Source: Bacteroidota bacterium
GTDB taxonomy: Bacteria; Bacteroidota; Bacteroidia; Cytophagales; Cyclobacteriaceae
Length of the DNA: 64,000 nucleotides
Reading direction: 5' to 3'
NCBI GenBank assembly: GCA_018267215.1
Contig: JAFDYX010000020.1
Coordinates: 124,001-188,000 of the forward strand
The position numbers were made by a program, and so were the translations under genes. Positions 8,125 to 17,700 of the stretch are shown piece after piece. A model generated the notes under the pieces. The model searched no databases, had not been told where the DNA came from, and saw only the letters and a list, made by a program, of their open reading frames with translations. Position 1 is the first letter of the stretch. Each line of letters starts with the position of its first letter.

Positions 8125-9008
8125 CAACAACCTCCACCTACACACTCATTGATGGGCGCAAAGTAGCCAACGACATCAAAGACGAAATTGCTGCCAAGGT
8201 AGCCGAGCGCAAAAAGCAGAATAAAAAAGTACCTCACTTAGCCATCATTTTAGTTGGCGATGACGGTGCCAGCCAAACGTATGTAGATAATAAAGTGAAG
8301 GCCTGCAAAGCGGCAGGTTTCCATTATACGATGATGCGCTTTGCCGACACCATCAGCGAAGAAAAACTGATGAAACATATTGACCAGGTAAACCGTGATG
8401 AAGATGTAGATGGTTTCATCGTGCAGCTGCCGCTGCCGGCACACATCAGCGTAGAGCGCATCACCGAAAAAATCCGCCCCGACAAAGATGTGGATGGATT
8501 CACCAACCGAAACTTTGGAAGCATCTTTTCTAAAAATCCTTTACTGATGCCGGCCACGCCTTATGGCGTGATCGAATTATTAAAACGATATAACATTGAA
8601 ACGGAAGGCAAACACTGTGTGATAGTAGGGGCAAGCCGTATTGCCGGGGCGCCACTGAGTATGATGCTGGCCGAAGGTGGGCGGGCCACTGTTACCATCT
8701 GCCACAAATACACCCAAGACATCAAAAGTTATACCCGCCAAGCCGACATTTTATTGGTGGCCGTGGGCAAGCCCAATTTGGTTACTGCCGACATGGTAAA
8801 AGAAGGTGCTGTAGTAATAGACATCGGCACCACAAAAGTGGACGACCCCTCACGCAAAAATGGTTTTTACATCACAGGCGATGTGGACTTTAAGAACGTG
8901 GCGCCTAAAGCGTCATTCATTACGCCCGTGCCCGGTGGTGTAGGGCCGATGACCATCGCTTCGCTTTTGTTGAATACACTGAAAGCAACGGAGCTGAGGC
9001 ATCCTTAA
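8121..9008 (+). CDS. folD: Bifunctional methylenetetrahydrofolate dehydrogenase/cyclohydrolase
   Basis: A 295-residue FolD, which interconverts 5,10-methylene-, methenyl- and 10-formyl-tetrahydrofolate using NADP(+). The substrate loop with the catalytic lysine is SQTYVDNKVKACKAAGF (about residues 51-67); VQLPLPAHI, VDGFTNRN and PVPGGVGPMTIASLLLNT are the family signatures. The dinucleotide-binding loop reads VIVGASRIAGAPLSMML, where most FolD proteins have (V/I)GRS-x-IVG, a mild variation. The ATG overlaps the previous small gene by four bases (ATGA), so it belongs to the lepA transcript. Confidence 0.96.
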   Translation: MTTTSTYTLIDGRKVANDIKDEIAAKVAERKKQNKKVPHLAIILVGDDGASQTYVDNKVKACKAAGFHYTMMRFADTISEEKLMKHIDQVNRDEDVDGFIVQLPLPAHISVERITEKIRPDKDVDGFTNRNFGSIFSKNPLLMPATPYGVIELLKRYNIETEGKHCVIVGASRIAGAPLSMMLAEGGRATVTICHKYTQDIKSYTRQADILLVAVGKPNLVTADMVKEGAVVIDIGTTKVDDPSRKNGFYITGDVDFKNVAPKASFITPVPGGVGPMTIASLLLNTLKATELRHP

Positions 9009-9081
9009 AAAGTTTGATGGTGAATGTTTAAGGTTCAAAGTAGTTTACTGTGAACTTTAAAATATTGAATTGCGAACAAAC

Positions 9082-9705
9082 ATGAACACATCAACACATC
9101 AGCACATCAGCACATTACCCGTGATGGAATCTTTCTACACCATTCAAGGCGAAGGATTTTATCAGGGACATGCCGCCTACTTTATTAGATTAGCAGGATG
9201 CGATGTGGGTTGCGTGTGGTGCGATGTAAAGGAATCGTGGGAGGCCGATCAACATCCTAAAATAGAAGTGAGCGAAATTGTTAGCCAAGCAAAAAAATCA
9301 GGGAGTAAAATAGCTGTAGTAACGGGAGGCGAGCCGGCCCTCTACGACTTGAGTGCGTTGACAAACGAATTGCAGGCAGCCGGATTAAAAACAAACATAG
9401 AAACATCGGGTGCCTATCCGCTCTCCGGCACTTGGGATTGGGTTTGCTTGTCGCCCAAAAAATTTAAAGCGCCCCATCCCTCAGTTTTTGAAAAAGCAGA
9501 CGAACTGAAAATCATCATCTACAACAAAAGCGATTTCGATTGGGCGGAGGAACACGCAGCCCAAGTCAGCTCTTCGTGCCAGCTATTTTTGCAACCCGAG
9601 TGGTCGCGAGAAAAAGAAATGATCCCCTTGATTATTGAATATGTAAAGAAGAACCCTCAATGGAAAGTTTCTTTGCAGATTCATAAGTACATGAACATAC
9701 CTTGA
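9082..9705 (+). CDS. queE: 7-carboxy-7-deazaguanine synthase (radical SAM)
   Basis: A 207-residue radical SAM enzyme of the queuosine pathway that converts 6-carboxy-tetrahydropterin to 7-carboxy-7-deazaguanine. The iron-sulfur cluster cysteines are Cys40, Cys44 and Cys47 in AGCDVGCVWCD (CX3CX2C); the front motif is SFYTIQGEGFYQGHAAYFIR, and VVTGGEPALYDL supplies the SAM-binding glycines. I chose ATG 9082; TTG 9070 and ATG 9124 are alternatives. The first dozen codons run through a CACATCA-type DNA repeat, so the true N-terminus may be shorter, though LPVMESF is conserved in relatives. QueD, the preceding step of the pathway, is encoded at 20529. Confidence 0.93.
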   Translation: MNTSTHQHISTLPVMESFYTIQGEGFYQGHAAYFIRLAGCDVGCVWCDVKESWEADQHPKIEVSEIVSQAKKSGSKIAVVTGGEPALYDLSALTNELQAAGLKTNIETSGAYPLSGTWDWVCLSPKKFKAPHPSVFEKADELKIIIYNKSDFDWAEEHAAQVSSSCQLFLQPEWSREKEMIPLIIEYVKKNPQWKVSLQIHKYMNIP

Positions 9706-9751
9706 GTAATCTAAGAGTTAAATAACCAACTTGTTTCAAGGTGTTATCTCT

Positions 9752-10969
9752 TTAGGGGTGCTCCACAGAATAATTGCCAAATGTATTCTCCTTTTCAAAA
9801 GATGCTATAACCTTATCTTCAAGGGGAGTCCTCTTAATTATTTCATTGGTTTTCCAGAACTCAGCGTGATACTTGGTGTTTTTTATAATTTCCAAGTCCT
9901 TCGCTTTTAAGTCAAAGTTCTTCAACCCCTTGATTTTTTTATTGCCAGTTTCATAAATAAAGAAGTTTGAATGCACTTCAGTTCTACCATACTTGGATTC
10001 AAAATGAGAGGTTACATCAGAGTAAATTAACTTTGACGATACCTTATTCTCACAGTCATAACCATACGAAAAATTAAATTCATGATTAAAGACAAAGTAT
10101 TTTTTGTCACCGATTTTAACACTGTCAGCTCCAAAAGAGCTATTCGTCTTTCCTTCAAACTTACAAACACAGTTATTGGCCTTATTTATTATCAAAGTAC
10201 CTTTCATAGAGTTACGGTTAGTAGCGTTAATAGGCTCAAAGGAAATCATTAAAAAATTTCCAGTAGGGGTGATTAACTCCTGGGAAATATAAAAGTCAAT
10301 ATTATCAATAAAGCCATCATTGAAGGGCCTCACAAAAGACCTTTTATCAGGTGGAGCTAAAAAAAAATTAACAGCCATCTGCATTTGATTTCCAAAGGAT
10401 ATCACCGGTTTTTCTGGTGTAGACTTCTTTTTTGCAAATCTTGCTTCTCTGCTTACATACTTATTTATCCCATTAGATGAATAAGAGACATCCATAAATA
10501 TTTCGTGAATTTCTGTGGGCACATTGTTATTACGAATAATTTGTCTGTAGAAGCCTTTTCCAAAATGAGTGGTAGTGCTTGTGCTTTTGATCTGCTGGTA
10601 AACGGAATTCATTAACTTCATTGTTTCGTCATTGCCATGCACCACTACTTCTTTAAGTACAGTAGTTAAAGGGGTTAGCTTTATTAGCAGGTCTCTATAG
10701 TCTGATAAAACCAGTTGCTTCTTTTCGAAAGAAACGTGAGATAGAAATAATGTATCTCTGTTATTGCCAGCCTTATAATTAATTATAAAATCACCGTCAT
10801 CATTAGAAAGTGTGCCCAGCCCAGATGACAGATATACATACGTGAGTGGAATAGGCTGGTGAGTAGTTTCATCAATTACTTTGCCGCTGATCACCTGTGC
10901 CTTTGCTGAATAGATCAACATGAAAAGCAAGATGTACTGGTAAGCAATAGCGATACGTTTCTTTTTCAT
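9752..10969 (-). CDS. Secreted protein with N-terminal carboxypeptidase regulatory-like domain
   Basis: A 405-residue protein with a signal peptide (YQYILLFMLIYSAKAQ) and a CarboxypepD_reg-like beta-sandwich at about residues 25-100: VISGKVIDETTHQPIPLTYV, then LGTLSNDDGDFIINY, then TVLKEVVVHGND. The remaining 300 residues are beta-rich (LMISFEPINATNRNSMKGTL; KYGRTEVHSNFFIYETG) and resemble the large group of Bacteroidota proteins of unknown role that carry this domain. They are usually periplasmic or bound to the outer membrane. It lies alone between two plus-strand genes, with no operon partner. Function is not known. Confidence 0.75.
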   Translation of the reverse strand: MKKKRIAIAYQYILLFMLIYSAKAQVISGKVIDETTHQPIPLTYVYLSSGLGTLSNDDGDFIINYKAGNNRDTLFLSHVSFEKKQLVLSDYRDLLIKLTPLTTVLKEVVVHGNDETMKLMNSVYQQIKSTSTTTHFGKGFYRQIIRNNNVPTEIHEIFMDVSYSSNGINKYVSREARFAKKKSTPEKPVISFGNQMQMAVNFFLAPPDKRSFVRPFNDGFIDNIDFYISQELITPTGNFLMISFEPINATNRNSMKGTLIINKANNCVCKFEGKTNSSFGADSVKIGDKKYFVFNHEFNFSYGYDCENKVSSKLIYSDVTSHFESKYGRTEVHSNFFIYETGNKKIKGLKNFDLKAKDLEIIKNTKYHAEFWKTNEIIKRTPLEDKVIASFEKENTFGNYSVEHP

Positions 10970-11119
10970 TGGGTAAGTTTTTCCTCAAACCAGATTTAAT
11001 AATATTAAGTAAAAATCAGAGACGATCATAATAATTCAATAAAATCTTAGCTCAAAATTTCTTTGCTAATTAGTAATTATTTGGGTATTCCATAGCACTT
11101 TTGCCCTTGTTTCGTTATA

Positions 11120-12091
11120 ATGGACATCACCGAATTTGAATTATCATTAAACAACTGGGGAAAAAACAAAATCCCCTTTTTGTTTTTAGTTGATTTTGAA
11201 ATGGAAATGCCCCGGGCGTGGCCATTGAATGAAGTTCCTGATGACATTTTATTTTCAATAAGCAACACTACGGATATAACGCTTCATCCAACTTCCTCAT
11301 TAAAGGACACAGTGGTGGAAGTTCAACCTATTAGGCAAGAAGAATACAGGACTAAATTTAATGTAGTTAAAAAAAATACTCTACAGGGCAACTCCTACCT
11401 CACGAACCTTACCATCAAAACGCCCATTGCTATCCATCAACCTCTTCACGAAATTTTCCATCAGGCCGATGCCAAATACAAATTTTGCTGGAAAGAAAAG
11501 TTTTTGGTCTTCTCGCCTGAAACTTTTGTTCAGATAATGGATGGAAAAATTTATTCTTTCCCCATGAAAGGAACGATTGATGCTTCGTTGCCCGGTGCTG
11601 AAGAGCAACTGATGGGCGATGCCAAAGAACTTTCAGAACATGTTACCATCGTTGATCTGATCCGTAACGATTTAAGTAGTGTTGCCACTCATGTGCAAGT
11701 GGTACGCTTTCGCTACCTTGAGAAAGTGAAAACCAATAATAAAAATTTACTTCAAACCAGTTCGGAAATTGTAGGCGAGTTGCCAAAAGATTACTTATCT
11801 AAATTGGGTACGATTTTGGTTTCGCTGCTTCCGGCCGGCAGTATCAGCGGTGCGCCCAAAAGAGAAACGATCCGCATCATTGAAGAGGCCGAAGGAGAGA
11901 AGCGCAAATATTATACGGGCGTGATGGGAATTTTTGACGGAGAAAAAATAGATAGTGCCGTAATGATCCGCTTTATCGAACAACAAGGTGATCAATTTTA
12001 TTACCGCAGTGGCGGAGGCATCACTTCGCAAAGCGAATTAGAAAAAGAATATCAAGAAGCATTGGATAAAATTTATGTGCCGTTTTATTGA
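11120..12091 (+). CDS. pabB: Aminodeoxychorismate synthase component I
   Basis: A 323-residue chorismate-binding enzyme covering the catalytic domain, shorter than the 450-residue E. coli PabB because the N-terminal part is reduced. Diagnostic segments are FPMKGTIDASLPG (the PxKGT motif whose lysine marks aminodeoxychorismate rather than anthranilate synthases), DLIRNDLSSVA, LLPAGSISGAPKRETIRIIE and GVMGIFDG. It converts chorismate plus ammonia to 4-amino-4-deoxychorismate for p-aminobenzoate and folate. The downstream lyase-like gene overlaps its 3' end by 17 bases. The glutamine amidotransferase subunit (PabA) is not in this window. Confidence 0.92.
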   Translation: MDITEFELSLNNWGKNKIPFLFLVDFEMEMPRAWPLNEVPDDILFSISNTTDITLHPTSSLKDTVVEVQPIRQEEYRTKFNVVKKNTLQGNSYLTNLTIKTPIAIHQPLHEIFHQADAKYKFCWKEKFLVFSPETFVQIMDGKIYSFPMKGTIDASLPGAEEQLMGDAKELSEHVTIVDLIRNDLSSVATHVQVVRFRYLEKVKTNNKNLLQTSSEIVGELPKDYLSKLGTILVSLLPAGSISGAPKRETIRIIEEAEGEKRKYYTGVMGIFDGEKIDSAVMIRFIEQQGDQFYYRSGGGITSQSELEKEYQEALDKIYVPFY

Positions 12092-12671
12092 ATCTATCCG
12101 CTTGTATCAGGGAGTGGTAGAAAATTTACCCTACCATCAGGAGCGGGTAAACCGCACGTTTAATTTCTTTTCTTCGACATGTCAACCTGTTAATTTACAG
12201 ACGTACTTATCGTCTGTTCAACTTCCGGCCAGCGGGCTGCATAAAATACGGATCGTGTATGATGCACAAATTCAATTAATACAAATCAATCCTTACGAAC
12301 CGAAAAATATCCGGAGCCTTAAATTGACATTAGCTGAAAAAATTCCGTATAATTATAAATATGAAGACCGGAGTAGTTTGGCAGAATTGTATCAGCTAAG
12401 GCGCTCTTGCGATGACATACTCATCGTACAAGAAGGATTGATTACCGATACTTATTTTGCCAATGTAGCGTTTAAGAGAAAAGACCAATGGGTAACGCCT
12501 CATTCTTATTTACTGAATGGAACACAGCGTCAGTTTTTGCTCGATACTAAAATAATAGAAGAAGAAAACATTTCGTTGAACGACCTTCACAGGTACGAAA
12601 AAATAAAATTGATCAATTCGATGCTCAAGTTTGAATCTCCTGAAATGGATGTTTGCCAGATTGTGAAATAG
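12075..12671 (+). CDS. pabC: Class IV aminotransferase-fold protein, probable aminodeoxychorismate lyase
   Basis: A 198-residue fold-type IV PLP enzyme, short for the family. The likely PLP lysine is in YNYKYEDRSSLAEL (about residue 96), and the cofactor-binding region is DDILIVQEGLITDTYFANVAF with WVTPHSYLLNGTQRQFLL. Overlap with pabB strongly supports the PabC role, release of p-aminobenzoate and pyruvate from aminodeoxychorismate. The symbol is given on this context; sequence alone would only support a class IV aminotransferase. The next gene starts one base after its stop. Confidence 0.85.
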   Translation: MCRFIESIRLYQGVVENLPYHQERVNRTFNFFSSTCQPVNLQTYLSSVQLPASGLHKIRIVYDAQIQLIQINPYEPKNIRSLKLTLAEKIPYNYKYEDRSSLAELYQLRRSCDDILIVQEGLITDTYFANVAFKRKDQWVTPHSYLLNGTQRQFLLDTKIIEEENISLNDLHRYEKIKLINSMLKFESPEMDVCQIVK

Positions 12672-12672
12672 T

Positions 12673-14550
12673 ATGAAATACCTTATCCTTTTTTTGATTC
12701 CTGTTTTTTCGTGGGCACAAACTCTTTCTACAAAAAATAAAAAAGCCATTTCACTTTATGTTGAAGCCGATAATTTTCGTGTACGCGGTCAATTCGATCA
12801 GGCTGTCCGTTTGTTGAAACTGGCTGTCGAGAAAGACAAAAAATTCGAAGAAGCCTATTATCGGCTGGGGCAGACGTACAGAGGAGCAGAAGATTTAAAA
12901 AACGCTACCGATAGTTTTGAAAAAGGTTTGCAACTGACGCCATACCCGATCAAACAAAAAAATTATTTTTATTTATTATCGGAAAACTATTTAAAGCAAG
13001 GTCAATATGATCAGGCAAAAACCTATACTGAAAGATTTTTGGCTGCAGAAAGAAGCGACCGACAAAAAATAGAACAAGCATTGCTCTGGCAAGCGCAGGC
13101 GAAATACGGAATAGAGCACAAAAACGAAAATAAGGGCTACCGCATTAAAGCCATGAGCGACACCGTTAATGCCTACCCTATGCAGTATTTTCCCACCGTT
13201 ACAGCCGATGGATTGTCTTTGATTTTTACCGTTCGGTACGGAAGAGCACATGATGACAATGAAGATATTTTTATTTCGCAAAACATAAATGGCAAATGGC
13301 AAACACCTACTTCCATCTCTGAAAATATCAATACCGATTATCGGGAAGGTGCTTGTAGCATTTCGGCTGACGGCCGCCATTTAATTTTTACCATTTGCGG
13401 GCCGCGTGGCTGCGATCTCTTTGAAAGCAAAAAAGAAGGCGAGATATGGAGCAAGCCCAAAAACCTTGGACCGAGCGTAAATAGTGCGGGCTGGGAAGCA
13501 CAACCCTCGCTCTCCGCTGACGGCAATGAACTGTATTTTGTGAGCGACCGCAAAGGCGGAATGGGAGGCTACGACATTTGGTATTCTAAAAAAGATTCTT
13601 CAGGCAAATGGACAAGAGCGAAAAACTTAGGTAAACCCATCAACACTGCTTTTGACGAAATTGCACCGTACATCCACACCAACAACCAAAATTTATATTA
13701 TGCCTCAAACGGATTTCCCGGTTTTGGCGGCTACGATATTTTTGTTTCAGAAAAATCTGATGGACAATGGCAGGAGTCCCAAAATTTAGGCGCTCCGCTG
13801 AATGATTTTCAAGACCAGTATTCATTTGCCGTAACCAGCGAGGGCACGTCTGCTTTTTATTCGCGCGAAGAAGGAAGGAACAAGAGTAAAATTTATGAAG
13901 CTTTTATTCCCGAAGCGTTGCGTGTACGCAGACGCGGAAATGTGGTGAAAGGATTTGTGTTGGATGCCGACACAAAGAGAAAACTAAAAACATCAGTAGA
14001 GCTTTTTGACCTGCAACGAAATCAAAAAATTTCTTCTTTCACGTCCGATTCAGTTACCGGGCAGTATTTGATCGTGATACCCGGCCGATCCGCGTATGCG
14101 CTGCATGTAGCCGAGCCCGGCTACTTATTTTACAGCCTGCATTTCAATTATGAAGAAAAAGACCAAGATCAGCCTATTCAAATTGATATTGCGCTGCAGC
14201 GAATTAAAAAAGATGCAACCACCGTATTAAATAATATTTTTTTTGAGACCAATCAGTTCGAAATCAACCCTAAGTCATTTGCCGAATTAAGCGAAGTAGT
14301 AAAATTTTTAAGCGATAACCCGGCCATAAAAGTAGAGATCAGCGGACACACCGATAATGTAGGCAATGAAAATTATAACCGACAACTTTCTTTAAAACGA
14401 GCTCAGTCGGTAGTTGATTATTTAATTACAAAGGGAATTTCTCCTGCTCGCCTGCAACAAAAAGGTTTTGGTTCTACCAAACCGATTAAACCCAACGACA
14501 CAGACGAAAACCGGCAGGCAAACCGCAGGATTGAGTTTAAAGTACAGTAA
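12673..14550 (+). CDS. PorE-like OmpA-family outer membrane protein (TPR, PD40 propeller, CRD, OmpA)
   Basis: A 625-residue protein with a signal peptide (residues 1-15), TPR-type helices at about 25-150 (GQFDQAVRLLKLAVEKDKKF), WD40/PD40 propeller blades at about 165-410 (SISADGRHLIFTICGPRGCD; YFVSDRKGGMGGYDIWYSKK), a carboxypeptidase regulatory-like domain at about 420-500 and a C-terminal OmpA peptidoglycan-binding domain (ISGHTDNVGNENYNRQLSLK, RANRRIEF-type end). This order of domains is that of PorE, which anchors the type IX secretion machine to peptidoglycan. PorE is a lipoprotein; here no lipobox cysteine is present, so it may instead be one of the related PorE-like paralogues. It is co-transcribed with pabB and the lyase gene. 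Confidence 0.8.
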   Translation: MKYLILFLIPVFSWAQTLSTKNKKAISLYVEADNFRVRGQFDQAVRLLKLAVEKDKKFEEAYYRLGQTYRGAEDLKNATDSFEKGLQLTPYPIKQKNYFYLLSENYLKQGQYDQAKTYTERFLAAERSDRQKIEQALLWQAQAKYGIEHKNENKGYRIKAMSDTVNAYPMQYFPTVTADGLSLIFTVRYGRAHDDNEDIFISQNINGKWQTPTSISENINTDYREGACSISADGRHLIFTICGPRGCDLFESKKEGEIWSKPKNLGPSVNSAGWEAQPSLSADGNELYFVSDRKGGMGGYDIWYSKKDSSGKWTRAKNLGKPINTAFDEIAPYIHTNNQNLYYASNGFPGFGGYDIFVSEKSDGQWQESQNLGAPLNDFQDQYSFAVTSEGTSAFYSREEGRNKSKIYEAFIPEALRVRRRGNVVKGFVLDADTKRKLKTSVELFDLQRNQKISSFTSDSVTGQYLIVIPGRSAYALHVAEPGYLFYSLHFNYEEKDQDQPIQIDIALQRIKKDATTVLNNIFFETNQFEINPKSFAELSEVVKFLSDNPAIKVEISGHTDNVGNENYNRQLSLKRAQSVVDYLITKGISPARLQQKGFGSTKPIKPNDTDENRQANRRIEFKVQ

Positions 14551-14685
14551 TAGAGATTACGATTATTAAGAGCTCCCTCTGAGTGCAGAGGATTTACATC
14601 TGCTGGCAACGAACAGTCTTTACACAGCAATAGCATACCTTTTTTTTAGAAATACGTCATAATAAGGTTATACAAAAGTTAAAAA

Positions 14686-14724
14686 GAATTAAAAATCATT
14701 TTTAATTCAAATAAAAAATCATTT
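14686..14724 (+). promoter_or_regulatory. Palindrome and direct repeat in the AT-rich susC leader
   Basis: Arms GAATTAAAAAT (14686-14696) and ATTTTTAATTC (14698-14708) form a perfect inverted repeat around a single C. The internal sequence AAAAATCATTT (14691-14701) recurs exactly at 14714-14724, a 23-base phase. The element lies 53-91 bases before the susC ATG in a stretch that is nearly all A and T. It is a candidate operator or a transcript hairpin. Confidence 0.5.
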
Positions 14725-14776
14725 ATTGCGAATTAATTTAATTTTTATTTCATTTTAATTTCATAATTTAAATCTT

Positions 14777-17700
14777 ATGATTAAAAATCTACAGGTTAAG
14801 ATGGCTGTCATAGCAATGTTTTTTGCAAGCATTGCCATGGCGCAGACGCGAACGGTCTCGGGTAGGGTAACATCGGCAGAAGATGGTATTGCTATGCCCG
14901 GGGTGAATGTGCTGGTGAAAGGCACCACAAACGGAACAACAACAGATTCGGATGGTAAGTATCAATTGTCGGTAGCTGATGAGGGGGGTATTATTGTTTT
15001 CTCTTTCATTGGTTACATCACTCAGGAACAAGAAGTAGGCACAAGGTCAGTTATTAATGTGTCTATGCTGGCAGATGCCACGCAGCTTTCTGAAGTTGTT
15101 GTGGTGGGTTATGGAACCCAAAGCAAGCACGATATTACAGGCACTATAGCTACTGTAGATGGAGATAAAATAAAAAGCACACCTATCCAAAGCTTTGATC
15201 AAGCATTGGCTGGTAGAGCGGCAGGTGTGAATGCAACATCACCCAACGGAGTAATTGGTAATCCGCCCGTTATTCGCATACGTGGTGTAAACTCAATGAA
15301 CCTGAGTTCTTTTCCATTAGTAGTTGTTGATGGCATTCCAACATATTCTGGGAACCAGTCCTTTAACTCGGCTGGCTACAATCCGTTGGCTAACATCAAC
15401 CCCTCTGATATTCAGTCAATAGATGTATTGAAAGATGCATCAGCTACTGCGATTTACGGTTCTCGCGCATCGGCTGGTGTATTATTAATTACAACAAAGC
15501 GTGGTGCGAGTGGAAAAGCAAAAATTACGTATGACGGATGGGCTGGCTGGACTACCCCTTTCCGTTTATTTAATTTGCTGAATGCGCAGCAATACATGGA
15601 CATCAAGAATGAAGCTCTGGCAAATGTAGGTCAACCTGCAGGATTTTTTCCGACTAATGATGCCAATGGCAAAATGATTGATACCGACTGGTATAAATAT
15701 GTTTATAAAACGGGTTTTTCTCAATCAAATGCTCTGAGTATTGCAGGAGGAAATGAGTCTACCACGTACTTTGCTTCTCTTAACTACACTAATCAAGAAG
15801 GTATGTTGAAGCAAAATACATTTGACCGAATATTAATGAGGCTAAACCTAGATCAGAAAATCGTTAAGAATTTCTCGGTAGGAATGAACTTTGCATTCTC
15901 TAATAGTAATACTGCGGCACCCAATACGGGCTCACTACCAGGTCAGGCATTTAATACCGGTGGTTTAGGACGTTTACCTCTGATAACCGCACCTAATGTT
16001 GCTCCTTACCTGAACGATGGAAGTTATAATATTTCTGGTTCTAATATTGGGATAATGAATAACTTGTATCAATCAGGTTTCTATAACCCGGTTGTAATTC
16101 TCGACAAAGATTACTTTAAGTCAGTTGGAAATGAGATTCAAGCAAGTGCATACGCAAAGTGGGAAATTCTCAAAGGGTTAAGTGTAAAAACATCATATGG
16201 CATTGACCGGCTTTATTTGGAAAACCGCTCCTATCAGAACCCTCTCAATGGGGATGGCTTTTCAGCAGGCGGTACAGCTACCAACACCTTTAGCACAAAT
16301 AATCGTTGGAACTGGCAAAATACAGTTCAATATGATTTTAGCCTTCAGCAAAAACATAATTTCTCAGTACTTGCTGGAGGAGAGCAACAGGCCTCGAAAT
16401 TTACCAACTGGGGAGCTCAGCGTACTGGCGTAGGTGATCCTTTTTTCACTGTGTTTGAGGGAAACTTTACAAACATTACACCCGCTAACCTCGGTTATAC
16501 ACAAAACTACCTCATCTCTTATTTTGGTCGGGCGAATTATGATTTCAGCAAGAAATATTTTGCCACAATTAATTTCAGACGTGATGGGTACTCGGCTTGG
16601 GCAAATAAGTATGGTAATTTCTATGGAGCATCAGTTGGTTATGCCATCTCTGAAGAAAACTTCTTTAAAAATTCTTCTTTGGCCAATATAGTTAGCTTCC
16701 TGAAGCTGAAGGGAAGCTATGGACAGGTAGGTAACAATCAGGGTATTAATGATTTTGCATCACTACAATTGTACGGTGCTGGCTTATATGCTGCTGACCC
16801 TACGCTTGTGTTTGGCCAGGCTGGCAATAATCAATTGACATGGGAAACATCCAAGAAGTTAGACGCAGGGTTGAACTTTGAATTATTTCAAAACAGAATT
16901 CAAGGTGAAATTACTTACTATCAAAATAACATAGATGGACTTATTTTGGCTGTACCTCAGGCACCCTCAAAAGGTATTCCTGGAAACACAATCAATGCAA
17001 ACATCGGTTCGATGACAAATACAGGTATTGAGTTTTCTGTTCAAGCAACAGCAATTCATTCAGGAGATTTTGCTTGGAAAGTGGGTGCGAACATAACTAC
17101 GTTGAAAAATGAAGTTACTGCTTTGAATAACCCCCAAGCTGTTATCCGTACAGCTACATCAGGTCTTGAAACTTCCAACATTACTGTAGTTGGTGCTTCA
17201 ATAGGTAGTCTTAGTGCAGTTCAGACTGTTGGCGTGGATCCTGTTAACGGCCGTAGAATGTTTGTGAAAGCCAATGGTGATGTGGTTGAATACGATCACT
17301 CAGCTCCTTCTGCTTCACGTTGGACTAAAGTATCGGACGGCTCAATAACAACAGCTCCGAATACAACAACTGATGGCAAGATTTATGGTCCCACATTACC
17401 GAAATGGTATGGCGGGTTTGACAATACTTTTACCTACAAAAATTTTGATTTAGGTGTGTTCATTCAGTTCCAAGGGGGAAACTATATTTATAATGGAACG
17501 CAAGCAGGCTTGAGAGATATGCGTTTTTGGAACAATAGCACAGATGTGTTGAATCGCTGGACTCCAACAAATACGAAGGGTACAATTCCTCGCGTGGTTT
17601 GGACGGACAACGTTTCTAACGGATCATCTTTCCCTATTTCTGAGAACATACAAAAAGGAGATTTTGCAAGATTACGCAATGTGAGTTTGGGTTATACATT

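Noticed and set aside
14576-14591. Hairpin CCTCTG-AGTG-CAGAGG after the PorE-like gene as a terminator
   Set aside because: No T-run follows; the stem is short, so it is not claimed as a terminator.
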